A DNA stretch of 64,000 nt. Origin: Scolanthus callimorphus. Taxonomy: Eukaryota; Cnidaria; Anthozoa; Actiniaria; Edwardsiidae. The stretch is from the NCBI GenBank assembly GCA_033964015.1, contig CM066912.1:12621399-12685398 (forward strand), read 5' to 3'. Made by a program: the position numbers and the translations under genes. Positions 26,401-34,082 of the stretch are shown here, piece after piece; the stretch's first letter is position 1; every line of letters begins with the position of its first letter. The notes below the pieces were generated by a model, which saw nothing but the letters and a program-made list of their open reading frames with translations, had not been told where the DNA came from and ran no database searches.

Positions 26401-26509
26401 TGGCCACACAATATTTTACTTACCAACACAACAGGCAATGAAAAGTAAAAATAGCAGCACGAAGTCAAATAGAAAGTCATCCACTCCAAGAAAAAGAATG
26501 AAAAAATAA
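1217..26509 (+). CDS. KDZ-transposase-like / USP / Ulp1 multidomain protein, 32 exons, 5' end not found
   Basis: Exons: 1217-2449, 3318-3457, 4184-4391, 4985-5092, 5797-6029, 6621-6768, 7071-8798, 9307-9413, 9495-9587, 11763-11828, 12422-12543, 12615-12752, 13118-13193, 13295-13328, 13410-13504, 15171-15207, 15327-15355, 16363-16399, 16497-16561, 17471-17599, 18457-18507, 18611-18700, 19450-19533, 20025-20110, 20193-20262, 20406-20465, 20634-20678, 21362-21420, 21983-22052, 23243-23308, 24738-25050, 26016-26509. All borders are GT-AG and all phases agree, with no internal stop over about 2,103 codons. Domain order is C2H2 x2, CxC4/SWIM, SAP, KDZ core, repeat, USP, Ulp1, acidic hexad repeat, basic tail. 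The CxC4 part resembles HMGXB3-type and KDZ-transposon proteins. A nuclear, DNA-bound factor that removes ubiquitin and SUMO is inferred. The first exon opens in mid-codon, so coding exons must lie upstream; the ATG at 1306 falls inside a zinc finger and is not the start. Intact exons among TE-filled introns suggest a maintained host gene rather than a young transposon. Confidence 0.85.
3318..6768 (+). other. Exons 2-6: KDZ N-terminal cysteine modules and SAP motif
   Basis: Exon 2 carries a CDSCGMMYRYQ motif followed by GVHNYDD, and exon 3 carries CFKCGYHPPIIIWD. Both patterns recur in the conserved region before the catalytic core of KDZ-type proteins. Exons 4 and 5 are less conserved linkers. 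Exon 6 (6621-6768) reads as a SAP helix-extension-helix with LQKLCRTYGAKN and a following THLRKKL. SAP motifs bind AT-rich DNA and occur in SUMO-pathway proteins. Intron 5 has a region (about 6050-6600) with no clear feature. Confidence 0.75.
5280..5680 (-). mobile_element. Decayed non-LTR retrotransposon 3' end
   Basis: On the minus strand a broken frame reads IETNKKCDLLFTRDK and later SMPDKLRAITDVKTF, the layout of the C-terminal end of cnidarian LINE ORF2 proteins. It has internal stops and is followed by a catatacata-type tail near 5295. It lies in the intron between exons 4 and 5. Confidence 0.35.
7071..8798 (+). other. Exon 7: KDZ-like core, tandem repeat and USP cysteine box
   Basis: The exon opens with GGWASGCCPHLVVY, matching the start of the KDZ-like core. 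Candidate acidic catalytic residues are D734 (SISDIPHR), D811 (SLSDHWH) and E843/E844 (AEEQIHRS), which follow the family order Asp, Asp, Glu. Residues 951-1202 are the 21-residue repeat. The end of the exon begins the USP fold with GVQNIAQSCWFGSLINS, placing the nucleophile at C1245. One exon therefore fuses transposase-like and deubiquitinase sequence in a single frame, so the fusion does not rest on splicing predictions. Confidence 0.85.
7853..8608 (+). repeat. In-frame coding minisatellite, 12 x 63 bp
   Basis: Twelve units of 63 bp each encode 21 residues ending in SATHDATSSRQTQ. Units differ by few bases, mainly D/E, N/T, H/R and T/K changes. The length is a multiple of three, so unit gain or loss keeps the frame. 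The array separates the KDZ-like core from the USP domain. A degenerate unit follows it (about 8609-8680). Confidence 0.95.
9007..9168. mobile_element. Fragment of an inverted-repeat element (related to 43101-43320)
   Basis: The stretch from about 9015 (tttccccaaacaaccct) to the terminal tgctaccagggccctgag is similar to the element at 43101-43320. The left end is missing. Confidence 0.5.
9691..10290. mobile_element. Fold-back element, copy 1 (split by an insertion of about 275 bp)
   Basis: Shared with 15685-16006. The left part (9691-9778) includes gtgttttactgggaaatacg. The right part (about 10056-10290) is a hairpin whose arms start attacacggtggc and end gccaccgtgtaat. Between them lies about 275 bp absent from the other copy. 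Confidence 0.75.
10668..11181. mobile_element. Inverted-repeat element carrying a nested one
   Basis: The outer ends are tgcccccctagag and its imperfect complement near 11170. AT-rich subterminal arms also pair. The element at 10806-11053 sits inside it. Just upstream, 10582-10667 is a tandem duplication of about 43 bp (gaaatttagtgatctacg). Confidence 0.6.
10806..11053. mobile_element. 248-bp MITE nested in 10668-11181
   Basis: Terminal repeats are aaagggaggctgtcacg and cgtgacagcctcccttt, essentially perfect complements. Confidence 0.75.
11340..11716. mobile_element. MITE with ATAGGAGGATCCTT termini
   Basis: The ends ataggaggatcctttg and gcaaggatcctcctat are inverted repeats, flanked by TA-rich sequence. 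No coding potential is seen inside. Confidence 0.65.
13851..14120 (+). mobile_element. Dispersed repeat shared with 61005-61315
   Basis: The two stretches share long blocks such as gaccatatttggtca, actgctaacccaagcag and taacatcttgaagtctt in the same order. They are diverged copies of one unclassified repeat. Confidence 0.7.
14293..14687. mobile_element. 395-bp palindromic MITE
   Basis: Both arms, about 180 bp each, pair along their length. The ends are agagtagtcaagtgatgac and its near complement, with a tgacgtca core in each arm. Confidence 0.75.
15685..16006. mobile_element. Fold-back element, copy 2 (uninterrupted)
   Basis: Same element as 9691-10290 without the internal insertion, including the tcctcactagtgaggata palindrome and the terminal hairpin. 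It lies in the intron between exons 17 and 18. Confidence 0.75.
16631..17231. mobile_element. About 600-bp inverted-repeat element
   Basis: The left end ttacagcattagatctg with tgactgtcgtgaa is matched by the complement of ttcacgacagtca with gctgtaa at the right. The interior has no gene. Confidence 0.6.
17664..17881. mobile_element. Hairpin MITE bounded by TTCACTAGTGAA
   Basis: Arms rich in aagcggagacg-like sequence pair over about 100 bp. Each end carries the palindrome ttcactagtgaa. Confidence 0.7.
21432..21672. mobile_element. 241-bp MITE
   Basis: The ends accccgtttacactagggc and its imperfect complement (gctctagtgtaaacaaagt) are inverted repeats. Confidence 0.65.
23317..23967. repeat. 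Two tandem copies of a palindromic element (about 325 bp each)
   Basis: Copies are 23317-23641 and 23642-23967 in the same orientation. Each holds ttatttaccggc, a ggtccgtatagg arm, a cctcggcctccggcctcgg centre and the mirrored arm. They differ by small indels and substitutions. Confidence 0.8.
24789..24993 (+). repeat. Coding hexad repeat (DEREAT-like)
   Basis: About twelve 18-21 bp units encode a Glu/Asp/Arg-rich hexad. Two units have an extra Val codon. The result is a strongly acidic segment, possibly a charged helix. Confidence 0.9.
25507..25568. repeat. (TTATTG)n microsatellite
   Basis: About ten hexamer units in the last intron of the large gene. The poly-Asn frame on the other strand is only a shadow of the repeat. 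Confidence 0.9.
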
Positions 26510-26510
26510 A
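26505..26510 (+). promoter_or_regulatory. AATAAA polyadenylation signal overlapping the stop codon
   Basis: The TAA stop (26507-26509) lies inside AATAAA. If used, the 3' UTR would be very short. Confidence 0.45.
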
Positions 26511-26528
26511 GATAAAGATAGCCTCTCA

Positions 26529-27290
26529 TTCAATAATTGTTTAATTATTCGGCAACCAGCAATACTTGCCTAGCTAAACGAAATTGACGAAGTTGAAGAG
26601 GCCTTGCTCGGCGAACGATTTTTCAATTTCAGTCTGTGCCCATTGGTATTTTCCTCTTCGTATTCAATTCAAATAGCCATAGAATGAACTATCGGCAAAA
26701 ATCATAACAGATTCAACGATAGAATATTGACAAAATTGCCCTTCGCTTCCGAAATGAAAACCAACGTGGCGGCCAGACCTATTTGCCTGCGTTATATGAC
26801 GTCATTTGAGAACATCAATCCTAGTGTCTGCAGTATGACGTCACGCACTAAGCGTCAACAAGATTTCGCTGCTTACTCGAAGCCAATCAGAGGTATTATT
26901 ATTAAACCATGCCACTATCTCGGTTCTGATTGGCTAAGAGTACGCAGCGAAACCTTGGCGGGCAGTGCGTGACGTCATACTACAGACATTAGGATTTATG
27001 CACTCTAATGACGTCAATGAACGCAAGCCAATAGGTTTGGCTGCCGTCTTGGCTTTCAATTCGGAATTGAAAGGCGGTTTTGCGAATATTCTCGTTGAAT
27101 CTGTTATGAGTTTTGCCAAGAGATCATTGATCAGGATTTCTAACAAGCAACTATGGCTATTTGAATTGGATACGAAAAGGAAAATACCAATGGACATAAG
27201 CTGAAGTTGGACTGAAGTTGGAAAACCGCTTCGCCCTTCGTTTAGCTATGTAGGAACTCCTGGTTACTGAATAATAAAACAATTATTGAA
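26529..27290. mobile_element. 762-bp near-complete palindrome downstream of the large gene
   Basis: It starts ttcaataattg and ends caattattgaa. Arms of about 370 bp pair along most of their length, including tgacgtca-bearing inner segments. The centre is near 26910. It starts 20 bp after the stop codon of the large gene. Confidence 0.8.
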
Positions 27291-29040
27291 TTAGTAGATG
27301 TTCAGGCAAGCCTGTGGTCGCGTAGCAATTATTGAATTAGGTTTTCGCATGATAGCGAAATCTGTCAACGCCTCGAGTTTCGGCTTCGCTTCTGTAGATA
27401 TCACAAACCTCGGCGTTGGCAAATCTCACTATCATGCTCAACCGCATCCAATAAGGTGAATAGGCCATTATCACTAACTGGGTCACGTGACCCCAACTAC
27501 CTCTAACGCGACGTTTTGTCAAAATTAATTCCACAAATACAAAGAACCAATTGATATTAGTCAAAATGTCAAGTTTCAGCTTAAAATCTCTAACTTGGAG
27601 CAAATGGCAGCGAGTTGAATTGTCAATATTTTATTCAGAAGTATGGGGTTTGGGTCACGTGGCCCAGTTATGCCTGGTGCACACTTGCGACATAACGACA
27701 TAAAAAAATCACGTGAACCAAATTCAATGGCTTCAAAACGTTGAAGTCCACAAAAAATAACAAAAGATCGCTTTGGTGAAGTAATCTAATGATGATCCAT
27801 GGAAAAAATTTATTATTTCAGTTATTTTCTCATGCTTTTTTCGTTGCAACATAGCGTCCCAAGAGAAAATGATATAAGAGAATCCGTCGCGCGTACTCAT
27901 GTCCATCCCTATGAAAGTCCACAATAAGAATCTTTTTTTAGAAATTTCCTTCCCGCGTTGCCCTTATGTGACGTATGACGTCGCATGATTCGTGAAAAAA
28001 ATCTCTTTTTAGATTCTTTCATAGGACATTTTCTCTCATGGGATATTTTCTCTTACATAACTTTCTCTTGAGCGTCCTTATGTCGCTAGTGTGCAACGGG
28101 CTTTAGTAGAAATCGCCTATTGCACCGCGTATCTCTTCTTTTTTTTCTGGAAATAACCATAAAGTAAAAAACAAAAGTACGCGCGCGAGCAAAATAACAA
28201 CACAAAGGCGCGCGATTTATGGTTTTTGTTATATTACAGAAAAAAAGGATGATGACCCCCATTTATTTTTCTCTGGAATCGATCATCATAGCTATAAACA
28301 ATATATTCGAAGCAGAAAAAACGTTAGGTAGTAGAACATGTATTTCTCTGCCATATGTGCAAACCTATGTACTTTCGAGCAAGAGTGGAGTTTCAGCTGA
28401 GTAATTAGTGTTCCATTTTGTTGCTGCATAAGCCCAATCGTATCAAATCCTTGAAAGAATGTTACATAATTACCCAAACAATGTTAAAATACCAATATAG
28501 GCGAGAAAAAGCGAACATTTTCGTATTTTTGGAATTTCGAACACAATTCGTCAAACAGTCAAATATCACGTAAATAACGGTCCAGCAGCGCGAAATCGAG
28601 AATGGGGACTCCATCACATTGGACCATACATTTCTTTGGGAAAAATATACCAGAATACAACGTATTGAAATTTCATATCTTAGCCAGTTTTCAAGCAATT
28701 CTTTTGAAACTTTACATTTTAATAATACGAATTTAGATCCAGTGGTATTTTCACTCTCGAGATTAGCAATAAAAGTGACAAAAAAGTTTACAAATAAAAA
28801 ATGTGGGATGTGGATAAGAATACTGAGTACCTGGGGTACAAATCTAAAAAATATACCACTACCTACAGAATTTGTGGTGTCCATTTTTGGGGGCGTTTAA
28901 ATTGCAGACCAGATTGTGGATTTTTTGCAGTTGTTGCATTCTTGCCTTAAATGTTGTATTTGCAAATCCAAAGTGACAATGTGTTGTGAAAGCATGACTG
29001 GTATCTTTTATTGTACACAAGCCTGATAACAGATGAATAT
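27291..29040. other. No gene seen; holds one MITE
   Basis: Apart from the element at 27672-28101, this AT-rich stretch shows only short open frames on both strands with no recognisable motif. Confidence 0.5.
27672..28101. mobile_element. MITE of about 430 bp
   Basis: The left end gcacacttgcgacataacg is matched by the imperfect complement ttatgtcgctagtgtgc at the right. Subterminal tctctt-rich arms also pair partly. Confidence 0.55.
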
Positions 29041-29308
29041 GCAGGGACGGATGCAGGGGGGTGGATTGGGTGGACTCCCCCCTTTTAGTAAAAAAGTCGA
29101 AGTCCATCTTTTTGTTTTAAATAATATAAAAATAGGGTCTCAAGCTCATGTATTAGATAGTTTATGGCTGGATAGAGCAAACCGTTTTCCAGGGCATTTT
29201 AGTAAGAGCGTTTTCTGTCCTCACTCCCCCCCCCCCCCCCCCCCCCTAAGAAACTGGTCCGCCTCCTGCTATCCAGCCCGGTTTTTTAAACCCTGGATCC
29301 GCCCCTGC
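29041..29308. mobile_element. MITE with GCAGGGRCGGAT-type ends
   Basis: The ends gcagggacggatgcag and ctggatccgcccctgc are imperfect inverted repeats. A long C tract lies at 29228-29247. Confidence 0.55.
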
Positions 29309-29344
29309 TATGGCAACTGCTTGGTATACTCTAACCATTTCCAG

Positions 29345-29523
29345 AGGACACAATTGTGTTCAGTTCCAGTTTCCTCATGATTCGTTCTACTAAACAAAAG
29401 AGGCTTTGTGACGCAACTCGTGAACAATGCACAGGTTCTTACACGGATGTAAAGCCCGATTTCTGGCTGAAAGGAGTGAAAAGTCTTGCAGCTGCCTTAA
29501 AATCAGGCTGTTATTGTAATTAA
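29345..29523 (+). CDS. Candidate orphan exon, unknown product
   Basis: After a plausible acceptor (atttccag) the frame stays open for about 59 codons to a TAA at 29521. It includes MIRSTKQKRLCDATREQ and PDFWLKGVKSLAAAL. A donor at 29516 would join it in phase to the open stretch at 30466. Function is unknown, and it could be chance or a decayed gene piece. Confidence 0.25.
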
Positions 29524-29675
29524 CTGTAAACCATTATTGATTTTTTAATATTTTGTGGCAATTATGATCTTGAATAAATCAGTATAACAAATTGATGATC
29601 TTTAATAAATCGGTATAATAAATCGTAAGAGCAAAATAATCTGAGTGTTGTTTCCTCCAGGTGTGTGCATGAAAG

Positions 29676-29898
29676 CATACCTGTCAACCCTGGATAAGTG
29701 AAAACCGGGAGTTCAGGAAAAGTGTTAGTGTCATAACCGCATCTCACCCCCCCCCCCCCCCCCCCAAAAAAAAACGTTAAAAAACATTGCTTGCTTAAAA
29801 TCTTAAAATGCAGAAATTGACCAAGCGAGGTGATTTCCTGGGAGATTTGACTGAAAACCGGGAGTCGCCTGCGTAAACCGGGAGAGTAGGCAGGTATG
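29676..29898. mobile_element. MITE with GCATACCTGTCAACC end
   Basis: The left end gcatacctgtcaac is partly complementary to gtaggcaggtatg at the right. Both ends carry accgggag copies inside. A C tract lies at 29747-29765. Confidence 0.45.
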
Positions 29899-30287
29899 TG
29901 AAAGAAAGCATGATTGTCCAGTATCTCTTAAATATAACCAGATGATAATCTTCCAATTCAGGAGTTTCTACCTACACACTTTAACAGCAACTCCACTGAT
30001 AAGGACCTAACTTGGGGGATTAAATTAAAAATTTTAGCTTAATAGGTTCTTGAAACCCAGGTTCTTATACGCAGGTTTTTACTATATTTTCGTATAATTT
30101 TTTTTGGGAAAAATGGTGCCCCCCCCCCTCCCCCTTATGCTCAATATTATTTTTGTCGGAAATTTTCCATTTCCCACCCGAAATCATATTAGAGAAAAAC
30201 AGAGCCCCCCACCCCTTAAAATCATCATAGCCCCCCTCTAGATAAATTATGAATGCTCCCTAGAAACACTATTATTTTGAAACAACA

Positions 30288-31320
30288 CTTTAAGTGGGAG
30301 GGACAAAACGCTGACCCTGGGTCCATGACCCCCTTGTGTACTAGTGGTCCATGGACCCTGTCAAAAACAAATTTTAGATTGATTTTTAGATGAAAAAAAC
30401 AATTCTTTGGTATTATTTATCTATATTACAATCTATATTATAATAATTTTAAGCCATTCAAAAAGGTGGAAAGTCTGGTGAGCTAACTACCACTGTGGAT
30501 GTGGTACAATCACTCACAGGGTTGCAAGCTGGTGTTAGTTTTTCGAAATCGATGCGAGGAGAGAAGCTGCCATACAGACATTTTCTTTATAAGTGGGGTG
30601 ATGTTGTCCACTATGTTTGGCATTGCTTTGCAAACAAAGACAAATTTTTAGTGAATGAAAGCTTGAATATTTAGAATATTTCATAAGTTTTGTTTTTACA
30701 ATTTGTAGCTCAAATATGTTGTTGTTTTAGGATTTTTTATAGCAAAAAAAATGATCTCGCTAAGCTCAATGTTTCTTTGAACAGATGTTTAGGGAAGCCT
30801 TTCAAGAATTCGCGCCAAGAAAAAAACCCGCGATGAGTTGTTTGCTGCTTAAAACTGAAGTCAACGTTTCAGGTTTTTTAGATCATTACATCGGTTGCAT
30901 CATGGTGCTCAAAACCCACCAAAAGGGGCAATTTCAAAAGTCAATGAACGTTTTTGAAGTAAATTATTCCCATCAAAGATTGACTTTGAAGCTTCAAATA
31001 CATTTAAACTGCATTCTAAAAATTTAATCATGGGTCTTTGCACCAAAACATCACAATGTATAGTTTCTGAAAAAAAAAACTTACAACACTGTGAGTCGAT
31101 TAGTATCCCATCGATGGTGGTAGTTAAGGTTGACACGCTTTCCACAATCAAGCCATCTCCAAAGGGCTTAAAATATTATATGTTATTGATTGAGAATCTC
31201 AAATAAATGCTTTTTTCGTCTAAAAACCCATCTAAAAAGATTTTGACCGGGGGTCCATGGACCACCAGGAGGTCCATGGACTAGGGGTCTATGTCAGCGC
31301 TTTGTCCTTGCCCCTTTAAG
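30288..31320. mobile_element. 1.03-kb inverted-repeat element
   Basis: The left end ctttaagtgggagggacaa and the following cgctgaccctgggtccatg are mirrored at 31250-31320. The outer part includes ggtccatgg blocks. The stretches before it (29899-30287) and after it (31321-32102) hold no gene; 31540-31605 repeats acaaagtaatt. Confidence 0.65.
30466..30674 (+). CDS. Candidate orphan exon inside the 30288-31320 element
   Basis: About 69 open codons end at a TAG (30672). They contain GELTTTVDVVQSL and RHFLYKWGDVVHYVWH. The preceding acceptor has a weak pyrimidine tract. The phase fits a join from 29515. No family was recognised. Confidence 0.2.
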
Positions 31321-32102
31321 TAATTACACCAATTCTGAATAAAACCTATAGGAGTAATTAAAGTACAGTAATAGTCTTTATTGGCATCTCTTTTTACAGG
31401 TGTTTTTTCATTTTGTTTTTAAAGATTTTTCTATTGAAAATAATTTTTGTAAATATAATGTAAAGGAGGTTAGCCTAGTGCCTTAATTAACGTAAGTTTT
31501 CGAATTTAGGAAAAAGTGTAGGGACACATGTACAAAGTAATTACAATTACAAAGTAATTTACAAAGTATAATTACCAATTACAAAGTAATTACAAATTAC
31601 TCATGACAGTCTTCTGAAATCCACTCTAAAGCCAATAGGTTTTGTATCTTCTAGGAATCCGATTTTAGCAATACATTGCTCGAATCACTAAAACAATCTG
31701 TCTTAACAGTTAGTCACCAAAGGCTCCATGATTATCAATGAGCATCAAACGATTCATAAGGCTTCAAGACAAACAACTTGTTTTGTTGGATTTTTCAATC
31801 ATCACAAAACTTGCAGGTGCACTCCCAATCATTTCAATCAGTTATAATCACTTGTAGGTGATTATAACAAGTGAAAACGAAACTCTCGACCAATCAGAGG
31901 ATGTAAATTCTTATAATCACTTGAGTAATTATACTAATGCCAGAGATTTATGATGTCTTTGGCAACTAATTGTTATTACCTGGATAGTTCTGTTGCAGAT
32001 TTCATACCGGTATATTGTGATGCACAAACAATAATTATTTGATAATAACATTCAGACACCTTTGGGGGATCCTACTCATATAAGCCTTGTGGTTTCTAAT
32101 AA

Positions 32103-32370
32103 GGCTGCGTACACACTTGGTACCCAGGCACGGTCCCCGAGCACTGGCGCTAATGTGAACTCTCCAGTTTTTCGAGTGCCAAAGCCAAAATTCCAGCTCA
32201 GCTCTGGTGCCTGAGTACAAGGTCTGGTGCCTGAGTACAAGGTCTGGTGCCTGAGTACAAGGTCTGGTGCCTGAGTACAAGGTCTGGTGCCTGAGTACAA
32301 GGTCTGGTGCCCGAGTACAAGGTCCTACTCCGGCACTCCTAGTGCCCAGGCACCAAGTGTGTACGCAGCC
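32103..32370. mobile_element. PIF/Harbinger-like MITE with TAA target duplication
   Basis: The ends ggctgcgtacacacttggt and its complement are inverted repeats, and TAA flanks both sides. TWA duplications are typical of PIF/Harbinger. A 20-bp tandem repeat lies inside. Confidence 0.75.
32201..32324. repeat. Six tandem 20-bp units inside the MITE
   Basis: The unit tctggtgcctgagtacaagg is repeated six times with almost no change, indicating recent expansion. Confidence 0.9.
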
Positions 32371-32638
32371 TAAGGGTCTACAACGTTTTTATTTCAATGT
32401 CAAAATTAATGTAAATATATTAAACTCTGTGGAAAATAAACTGATTATAAACTTTTAAACTTTATAACTTGGGCATAGAAGTGTTATATTTTATGGAACA
32501 CAATTAAATGTTTTGGCAAAAGCAAGGTGAATAGTAACTAGTATTCCATATGTTTATTTTTTCTGATTAAAATTTAAAAATGATAGTCTTAAGTCATTCA
32601 TGGTCATTGATTTAAACATATAATATTTCCCATTTCAG

Positions 32639-32797
32639 AGCATGTGGCATTACCCAGAGTATTTTTTCTATGGAAGAATCCCAAATAAAGAAAGATTAAT
32701 GAAATTAATGCAACAAGATCTCAAGTGGGAAAACATCATGCCAAAACCCATGAGTCTATTCAATACAAAACACGGTGTACTATTTGAAATTCTATAA
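32639..32797 (+). CDS. Candidate terminal exon, unknown product
   Basis: After a good acceptor (cccatttcag) the frame is open for 52 codons, including MWHYPEYFFYGRIPNKE and KWENIMPKPMSLFN, and stops at TAA 32795-32797. AATAAA (32796-32801) overlaps the stop. It looks like a real last exon, but its partner exons could not be fixed. The product is unknown. Confidence 0.4.
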   Translation, partial: SMWHYPEYFFYGRIPNKERLMKLMQQDLKWENIMPKPMSLFNTKHGVLFEIL

Positions 32798-33230
32798 TAA
32801 AGGGTTTAACGTGTTTCTGTCGTTGCACTGAGCGCACAAGAAACACCGAATCCAAAACGACTAGCTTGAAAAGATATTTTCATTACCAACCTAAATATCC
32901 TGCTGCTTGGAATTAAATCCAAGGTAGATGAGAGATCAAGACTTCATCGCCACTGTGTAGTAAACAACAATTTAGCAGGAAATTGTCGAATTTTAGGAGA
33001 GAAAAAACCGTATAATAATGTGACTACTGTTTCCATTTCAATCTCTGATACCCGCGTTTGTTTTATTCTTCTGAGTCTTGGTTTTTATTTTAGAGAAATT
33101 CTAAGTTCAAATAGCCTTCGCATCTACATTTACAAAGCTTATATAACTCACTGCAGTGTAATACGACTCGGTCGTTTTAGCGTTTTAGTTTAGTAATCTT
33201 CTAATTATAAATAACTTAGTTGCCATTAAG

Positions 33231-33419
33231 GCAGATGATTATGTTTCCTTTTCTACAACCAAAACTAGGAGGAATCATGATCAAAAGCTAAATGTTCTGT
33301 CCCCCAGAACCGATATTTATAATTTTTCGTTCTTTCCACGTACCATTCCAGAGTGGAAAGCTTCCAAGCTCACAGTGTATGCAAGAAGTGTTGCTTCATT
33401 TAAGACATTAATTCCTTAG
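33231..33419 (+). pseudogene. Non-LTR retrotransposon ORF2 C-terminal fragment
   Basis: The frame reads SFSTTKTRRNHDQKL, then YNFSFFPRTIPEWKA and SVASFKTLIP before TAG. This is the usual C-terminal tail of CR1/L2/Jockey-like ORF2 proteins in invertebrates. No reverse-transcriptase part is present, so it is a 5'-truncated copy. The flanks 32802-33230 and 33420-34082 hold nothing else recognisable. Confidence 0.65.
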
Positions 33420-34082
33420 GCTAATGTATTTACTTACTTCATGTCATGTCATTTATTTATCACCTTATTTATTGTGAATTGATATATCTTACATATTTAT
33501 AATCTTGGTAATTAACAACATAGCTTAACCGAGCAAATAACTGAAACTGAAACTTCTGATTCGCATATCGGACTCGGATTAAAACATGCTATGAACAGCG
33601 ACGCTTACCTATTTATTCCGAGTAGATTTTAAGTTCTCTGGTTAATCCTTGGCTCGAACAATGTGAATGGCTCGCAGGGCCGCCATTATTTAGACTCGTC
33701 GTCTCCCACACAAAATGATTTCTCCTTAACAAACCGTATCGACCAACACTACCAATCGGGCAAAGCAGTACCATGTAAAGCTTCAATGACAAAATGTACA
33801 ATGTTATAGTTGACCTCCGTGGAGCTCAGAACGATCACAAGACATGCACGACAGTCGATTAACAATAAAGTGTCCGACGTAAGCCTTAGCTTCCTCCAGA
33901 TAAGTAAAGTACTCTAAAAAGCCTCCCAAAAGTCTCGGCCTTCTTGTTGAACGAGAATAAACTCCTTTGACTTCTACAGACACTTGTGTTGTGAGTTCCG
34001 AAGTTTGCGTAGCACATCACTAGTTGGATCTGTATTTTCTGCACTCGCTCAGTGCAGACTAGTAGTACTTTTCTTCACTCTC

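Larger units (their letters stand above)
23243..26509 (+). other. Exons 30-32: C-terminal tail
   Basis: Exon 30 encodes 22 residues of linker. Exon 31 encodes an acidic low-complexity hexad repeat. Exon 32 encodes 164 residues rich in aromatic and charged residues (YELDSETKAF, EESEFWVLSDWFG, FKYLYGLM) and ends in a Lys/Arg/Ser-rich tail that could be a nuclear localisation signal. No known domain was recognised in exon 32. Confidence 0.75.
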
